The notes beneath the pieces were generated by a model. The model ran no database searches and was not told the DNA's origin. It worked only from the letters and a program-made list of their open reading frames with translations. Of a stretch of 21,777 nucleotides of DNA, positions 13,598 through 21,777 are shown piece by piece; the stretch's first letter is position 1; each line of letters starts with the position of its first letter. Origin of the DNA: an uncultured Caryophanales bacterium (lineage in GTDB: Bacteria > Bacillota_I > Bacilli_A > RF39 > UBA660); NCBI GenBank assembly GCA_946414975.1, contig CAMKQS010000018.1, positions 1-21,777 of the forward strand, in the 5' to 3' direction. The position numbers were made by a program, and so were the translations under genes.

Positions 13598-15637
13598 TTA
13601 CTTTGCAATTGAACCCTTATCTTCAATATCTTCAATTTTTTCAACCTTATTTTGAATAGTACTACTTACAATTATATATTTACTCCTATCACTTAAATTA
13701 TATTCTCTAAGCAAATTTTCACTAGGTATATAAATCATATTCATTTCTTCTTCGTTAGAATAATTTGGATTCATAGCCCAAAACCTAAATCCTATAACAT
13801 ACTCTCCTGTTTCTTTATTTTTTAATGGAAATATTCTTATTCTATTTTCAACTGGACTATATTTGTTAGTATAGTTTTCACATTGCTTACAATTATTTTC
13901 ATTTAAATCACTAAATATTTTTTTCAATATTTCTTTTATAATTACTACTTGTTCACTATATCCTTGATTTGAAAAATCAGTATTATATTCTCTTATATCA
14001 TCACCATAAGTACAATCAAAAGCAAGCGGAAACATTAAACAAAACTTATTATAAATATACTCTGTTGAAATATATTCATTATCTAATTGTCTTGAATCTT
14101 TTATGAAGTAATGTGATACCCTATGTAATACTTGATTCATTTTAGAAATACTTAAATTTTTCATGGCAACATCTAATCTTTTTTCTAAATTAACTAACTT
14201 AACATATAATTTTTTTATATCAGTATTTATTTTTTCATCTTTGCCATTTGATTCATAATAATATTTTATTTTAGCTTCTAATTCTTTAGTAACATTTTTT
14301 ATTTCCTCTTTTAATGTTATAAACATATTAAATCTTTGTTCAATGTTCATAACATTTGAAAGCAAATCTATAATTTCTAAGTACTCAGGATCTTTTATTA
14401 GTTTTTTTGCCATTTTCATTATTTTGCTTATATCTAAATTTAAATAAGAACATGGTATACCTAACTTATTAAAGATTACTCTAATATACTCTTTAGAATA
14501 ATTGCTTGAATTTAATGAAGAGTAATCTTCACTTACTTTTAATTTCATATTTAAATAATCTGTTACATATCTATTTAATCTATTAACAAATAATTTTGCT
14601 TCATTAATAGTTACTTCAGATACTTTCTTCCCAGCATTATCTTGTAAATTTAAACTATCTTCCAATAACCTAAATATTTCTGAATTTTCTTCAGCAAAAA
14701 CACAACTTGTTAAATAGAAATTCTTATCTGTAGCTATTTTTTCAGTTTCATATAATTTACCATATCCGATACTCTCATCTAAAGCTTGTAAATTATCTTC
14801 TTTTTCTGTTGTATTCAATAAAACAGTATAATCTATTTCTTCATATTCTATAGAAATTGTTCCCATATTCTTTTTACTTGTTTTTAAAATTACACCTTCA
14901 GGAATATCATACTGTCTATTTAACATATTAATAACATTTCCTGGTACACATATTTGATTTATATTATCAACTGATAATTCAAATACAGTAATATTTTCTC
15001 CTGTTATTTTTATTTTATTGATATCCTTTTTATTTAGGATAATATAATTATTATCTGATTTAAAAACTACATATTCTGATATTTCTTCTTTAAGATTTAA
15101 TAATTTTTCTCGATATCTTTCTATATCTTTTGCACTTGATTCTTCAGTAATTATATTGCTTATATAATAACTTATTGAGTTGGCAAAATGATGCGTTGGA
15201 AACAAATTTTTTATATAAGGTAAATCTGCTGCTAGAGTTAAATAATACTGCTTTTTATTATCATCTTCAACAGCTAAAAACCAATGTCTAATTTCATCTT
15301 CATTACCACACGTATTAATCATCGTTGATTTTATTCCAAGTTTATCGTAAATACCTTTTAAAACTAAAGCTGCACTCTTACATATAATTTGATATGCTTC
15401 ACCTTTTTTTCTACTTGCAACACCTATTTTATCAAATTCATATATTTTTCTAATCTCATCATCTGATATTTTTAAACTGTCTAACTTGTCATTCAAGAAA
15501 AAATCGGTATTTTTTTCTAAATACAAACCTACTTGTAAGTAAACAAATCTTATAATCTGAAGTTTACTCCATTCTTGATTTATTTCACTTTCTATTTTTT
15601 TATATATTATATCAACGACTTCATTTACGTTTTTCAT
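13598..15637 (-). CDS. Large uncharacterised protein with a transglutaminase-like Cys/His/Asp pattern
   Basis: About 679 residues from ATG 15637; two ATGs lie just upstream at 15643 and 15640, but this one has the best spacing from AAGGGG. The N-terminal ~160 residues contain 'KKGEAYQIICKSAALVLKGI' (Cys ~86), 'EIRHWFLAVED' (His ~118) and 'YYLTLAADLPYIK' (Asp ~138). Cys before a helix, then His and Asp on strands, is the order of transglutaminase-like proteases. The middle (~350-500) is helical with coiled-coil character; the C-terminus has 'NNCKQCEN' and a beta-rich part ending '..VIGFRFWAMNPNY'. No signal peptide or membrane helix. Its start lies inside the end of the preceding 160-residue gene. 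Enzyme activity is inference. Confidence 0.65.
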   Translation of the reverse strand: MKNVNEVVDIIYKKIESEINQEWSKLQIIRFVYLQVGLYLEKNTDFFLNDKLDSLKISDDEIRKIYEFDKIGVASRKKGEAYQIICKSAALVLKGIYDKLGIKSTMINTCGNEDEIRHWFLAVEDDNKKQYYLTLAADLPYIKNLFPTHHFANSISYYISNIITEESSAKDIERYREKLLNLKEEISEYVVFKSDNNYIILNKKDINKIKITGENITVFELSVDNINQICVPGNVINMLNRQYDIPEGVILKTSKKNMGTISIEYEEIDYTVLLNTTEKEDNLQALDESIGYGKLYETEKIATDKNFYLTSCVFAEENSEIFRLLEDSLNLQDNAGKKVSEVTINEAKLFVNRLNRYVTDYLNMKLKVSEDYSSLNSSNYSKEYIRVIFNKLGIPCSYLNLDISKIMKMAKKLIKDPEYLEIIDLLSNVMNIEQRFNMFITLKEEIKNVTKELEAKIKYYYESNGKDEKINTDIKKLYVKLVNLEKRLDVAMKNLSISKMNQVLHRVSHYFIKDSRQLDNEYISTEYIYNKFCLMFPLAFDCTYGDDIREYNTDFSNQGYSEQVVIIKEILKKIFSDLNENNCKQCENYTNKYSPVENRIRIFPLKNKETGEYVIGFRFWAMNPNYSNEEEMNMIYIPSENLLREYNLSDRSKYIIVSSTIQNKVEKIEDIEDKGSIAK

Positions 15638-16103
15638 CATCATTCCCCTTAATATTGAAAATATATTTATCAACATTTTTATATTCTTTTAATAAATTAT
15701 AATCATACTCTGTTAATTTCTTGTAATTGTCGATTTTATTGTCAATTAGTGGTTGTGCATTTTTTATATTGAATTTATCAATATTTTTTTCTTTGATATT
15801 TACATAGTTATAATAACTCTTAATTTGATTAATTGTATCTTTTTCTTCAATATATGTTTTTAACATTTCAAAGATCTTTTCCTTACGTTCTTGATCTTCA
15901 ATCTTTACGAGATCTAATCCATATTTATCTAAATACTCTATCAATGTTCCAATAGATTGTATTTTATACATTTCAGTAAATACATTTTTTTGTAAGCAAT
16001 AATACCTTTTACTTTTATCATTATTAAAACTATTTAATTCAACAATATAACAACCTGTTTCTTTATTTTTATAAACGATTTCATAAAATACATAATATTC
16101 CAT
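15621..16103 (-). CDS. Uncharacterised 160-residue protein
   Basis: Not recognised. The N-terminal ~65 residues look beta-rich ('YYVFYEIVYKNKETGCYIVE', 'KRYYCLQKNVFTEMYKI'); the rest is helical and charged, with no signal peptide, membrane helix or catalytic motif. It is first in an operon: strong GGAGG before the ATG, a very good promoter upstream, and the next gene starts 17 bases before its stop, so translation is coupled. Close coupling suggests it is a partner, such as regulator, substrate or inhibitor, of the large transglutaminase-like protein, as inference only. Confidence 0.7.
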   Translation of the reverse strand: MEYYVFYEIVYKNKETGCYIVELNSFNNDKSKRYYCLQKNVFTEMYKIQSIGTLIEYLDKYGLDLVKIEDQERKEKIFEMLKTYIEEKDTINQIKSYYNYVNIKEKNIDKFNIKNAQPLIDNKIDNYKKLTEYDYNLLKEYKNVDKYIFNIKGNDDEKRK

Positions 16104-16130
16104 ATTACCTCCATAATATACTATATTTTG

Positions 16131-16159
16131 ATTATATCACGTCACAATATTTTTTACAA
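16131..16159 (-). promoter_or_regulatory. Promoter of the 160-residue / transglutaminase-like / MBL operon
   Basis: Minus strand: -35 TTGTAA (16154-16159), 17-bp spacer, extended -10 TGATATAAT (16131-16139). The -35 box lies in the T-tract of the pflA terminator. Confidence 0.75.
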
Positions 16160-16192
16160 ACAAAAGAAATTACCTCACTAAAGTAATTTCTT
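16156..16192 (-). terminator. Terminator of the ligA-pflB-pflA operon
   Basis: AAGAAATTAC (16164-16173) pairs with GTAATTTCTT (16183-16192), followed on the minus strand by TTTTGTTTG. The pflA stop (16178-16180) lies in its loop. Confidence 0.75.
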
Positions 16193-16878
16193 AAGTTCTT
16201 CTATTTTATTTTTATCCATTGCTTTAATTTCATCTAATCTGTATTTAATATTTAATTTTTTATATTTATCTACACCCATAGTATGATATGGAAGTAAATC
16301 TATTTTTTCTACATTTTTAATTTTTTCTACATATTTTTTAAGACTATTTACATATTTTTCATTATCATTTATTGTTGGAATTATTACCTGTCTAAGCCAC
16401 ACTTTTTTATTTAATTTATTTAACACTTTTACAAAAAAGTTAAAATCATCCATGTCATATCCAGTTATTTTCTTATAATTATTTTTAGTAATTGCTTTAA
16501 TATCTAATATAACTAAATCTGTATATTTTAGTATTTCCTCTAATAATTCTTTATCATACCCTGTTCCAGATGTATCTAAGACTGTATGAATTCCAGCCTT
16601 TTTACACTTTTTTAAAATATCTAGAGTAAATTCTGACTGAAATAATGGCTCGCCACCAGATAAAGTTATTCCTCCATTTTCTTCTATATAACTACGATAT
16701 TTTCTTACTGTGTTAACAACATCATCGCTGGTAGTTAGAAAATTTTTCCCTTTTTCCCAAGTATCTGGATTATGACAAAAGACACATCTTAATGGACATC
16801 CTTGTAAAAACACAACTACTCTAATACCTGGTCCATCAACAAGTCCCATTGTTTCTATAGAATGTATATATCCTTGCA

Positions 16879-16879
<1 letters not shown>
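16178..16879 (-). CDS. pflA: Pyruvate formate-lyase activating enzyme
   Basis: A 233-residue radical-SAM enzyme that puts the glycyl radical on pyruvate formate-lyase. The [4Fe-4S] motif CxxxCxxC is at Cys28, Cys32 and Cys35 (GCPLRCVFCHNPDTW), preceded by the family block 'DGPGIRVVVFLQ', and 'GGITLSGGEPLFQ' is the SAM-binding segment. Later, 'VWLRQVIIPTIND' and 'DLLPYHTMGVDKY' are typical of PflA. Length is normal (E. coli about 246). Its ATG overlaps the pflB stop (TAATG), so both are translated together; it is the last gene before a terminator. Confidence 0.97.
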
Positions 16880-21161
<4,282 letters not shown>

Positions 21162-21182
21162 TTAAATACCCTGTTTTTTACA

Positions 21183-21217
21183 AACAAAAATGTCATAAGT
21201 TTTTATATTATGACATT
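21183..21217 (-). terminator. Terminator of the lectin-like gene
   Basis: AATGTCATAA (21189-21198) pairs with TTATGACATT (21208-21217); on the minus strand it is followed by TTTTTG. It closes the gene ending at 21229. Confidence 0.75.
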
Positions 21218-21228
21218 CTATTATTCAT

Positions 21229-21777
21229 TTAATTAATAGCAGATTTCAAGAGATTTATAACTGGGCGAACAACGCCGCCGTTGTCGTAAAGCACTTTGTT
21301 GCTAAGCCCGCCATCACCAAGAACACACCAGGCACGGTCAGTGCTATCTGCTACCCCACTCATTGTCCAGTAACCAGCGTTATTCCCTGAATTCCATACC
21401 CAGTTTGGTGTATCACCATTACTTGATGGCATTATTGTTCCGCTTGATGCTTTTTCATATCCTAGCTCATCTGTTAATTCATCATATGTTATCATTCTTG
21501 CTTTATATCCATCTATTTCTTTTAAATCACTTGAGGTTGTTTTATCTAACGCCCAAGCATCTACTACATATTTTATATCACTATCTGCATAATTATTATT
21601 ACATCCAGTATATACCCATTCCGTTCCATTATATCCACAAGTTTCACTTGAGTAGAATGCTAAATAGCCTGCGCCAGATGCTTTTTGATAAATTGATGCA
21701 CTTGTATCATTTGTCACATGCATATTTACGTGATTATTTGCTGTTCCTACTCCTCCATATGTATTAACCTCAGTTGC
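21229..21777 (-). CDS. C-type-lectin/DUF6273-like surface protein, C-terminal part (cut by window edge)
   Basis: The frame is open to the window edge, at least 182 residues; an internal ATG at 21723 is not the true start. The sequence is Gly/Ser/Thr/Asn-rich with aromatic residues and paired Cys ('SSETCGYNGTEW', 'YTGCNNNYA'). The C-terminus reads 'NWVWNSGNNAGYWTMSG', 'DRAWCVLGDGG' and 'GGVVRPVINL', the pattern of FGE/C-type-lectin-like DUF6273 domains (YWl.S......AW.V..dG......  ..gVRPvi.L), often on pilin-like or surface proteins of gut Firmicutes. The codons in the last ~100 bases are GC-rich (GCC, GGC, CGC, AAC), unlike the AT-rich start. Such ends can be diversified by reverse-transcriptase elements or gene conversion; neither machinery is in the window. 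Confidence 0.7.
   Translation of the reverse strand, partial: ATEVNTYGGVGTANNHVNMHVTNDTSASIYQKASGAGYLAFYSSETCGYNGTEWVYTGCNNNYADSDIKYVVDAWALDKTTSSDLKEIDGYKARMITYDELTDELGYEKASSGTIMPSSNGDTPNWVWNSGNNAGYWTMSGVADSTDRAWCVLGDGGLSNKVLYDNGGVVRPVINLLKSAIN

Noticed and set aside
16136..16148. TTGTGACGTGA near the operon promoter as a Rex or CRP site
   Set aside because: It lacks the second half of TTGTGAnnnnnnTCACAA and is explained by the promoter spacer.
21363..21767. Plus-strand 134-codon frame opposite the lectin-like gene
   Set aside because: Low-complexity Leu/His/Tyr composition typical of an antisense shadow; the minus frame matches a known fold pattern.

Overview
The window is very AT-rich and uses TGA as an ordinary stop (the ligA and recombinase reading frames both end on TGA). 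Ribosome binding sites are Firmicute-type (GGAGG) and many promoters carry an extended -10 (TGnTATAAT). Pyruvate formate-lyase with its activase points to an anaerobe. Together with a C-type-lectin-like surface protein at the right edge, this suggests a low-GC, gut-type Firmicute or Mollicutes-related bacterium. That placement is inference from gene style, not from a marker tree.

Left third, positions 1 to about 7230, is accessory DNA. It opens with the 3' end of a serine-type recombinase and a TnpV gene, closed by a terminator and a knot of palindromes (887-958). Next comes a minus-strand three-gene operon: a zinc-ribbon protein, a protein carrying a 'GGQVNIARDESTINATQNN' linker, and a HAD hydrolase. 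It reads like a possible defence or accessory module, which is unproven. Then follows a unit of about 4.03 kb bounded by two 106-bp direct repeats (2980-3085 and 7012-7118). It carries a MobV/Pre-type relaxase, a lipoprotein, and an ApeA-like HEPN gene whose catalytic RxxxxH motif lies one frame away because of a single-base frameshift. The second repeat is followed by a short relic of a second mob gene and its terminator, so two related mobilizable elements appear to have stacked here. Both the mob gene and the HEPN gene show one-base changes in A-runs.

Middle, 7280-12850, holds an orphan Nif11-like protein, a four-helix membrane protein, a Nudix hydrolase with a long unrecognised N-terminal region, a divergent LysR regulator, and a half-size ABC exporter that has no normal start codon and sits behind a small unknown gene.

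Right part, 12952-21777, is mostly minus-strand operons. One has a small unknown protein, a protein with a transglutaminase-like Cys/His/Asp pattern, and a UlaG-like metallo-beta-lactamase-fold hydrolase. The other is ligA-pflB-pflA with overlapping stops and starts, an unusual pairing of DNA ligase with fermentation enzymes. The window ends in a partial lectin-fold protein whose last ~100 bases are strikingly GC-rich.

No tRNA, rRNA or CRISPR array was seen. The strongest candidates for something new are the mobilizable HEPN-bearing unit with its relic copy, the zinc-ribbon operon, the transglutaminase-like operon, and the GC-rich mosaic end of the lectin-like gene.
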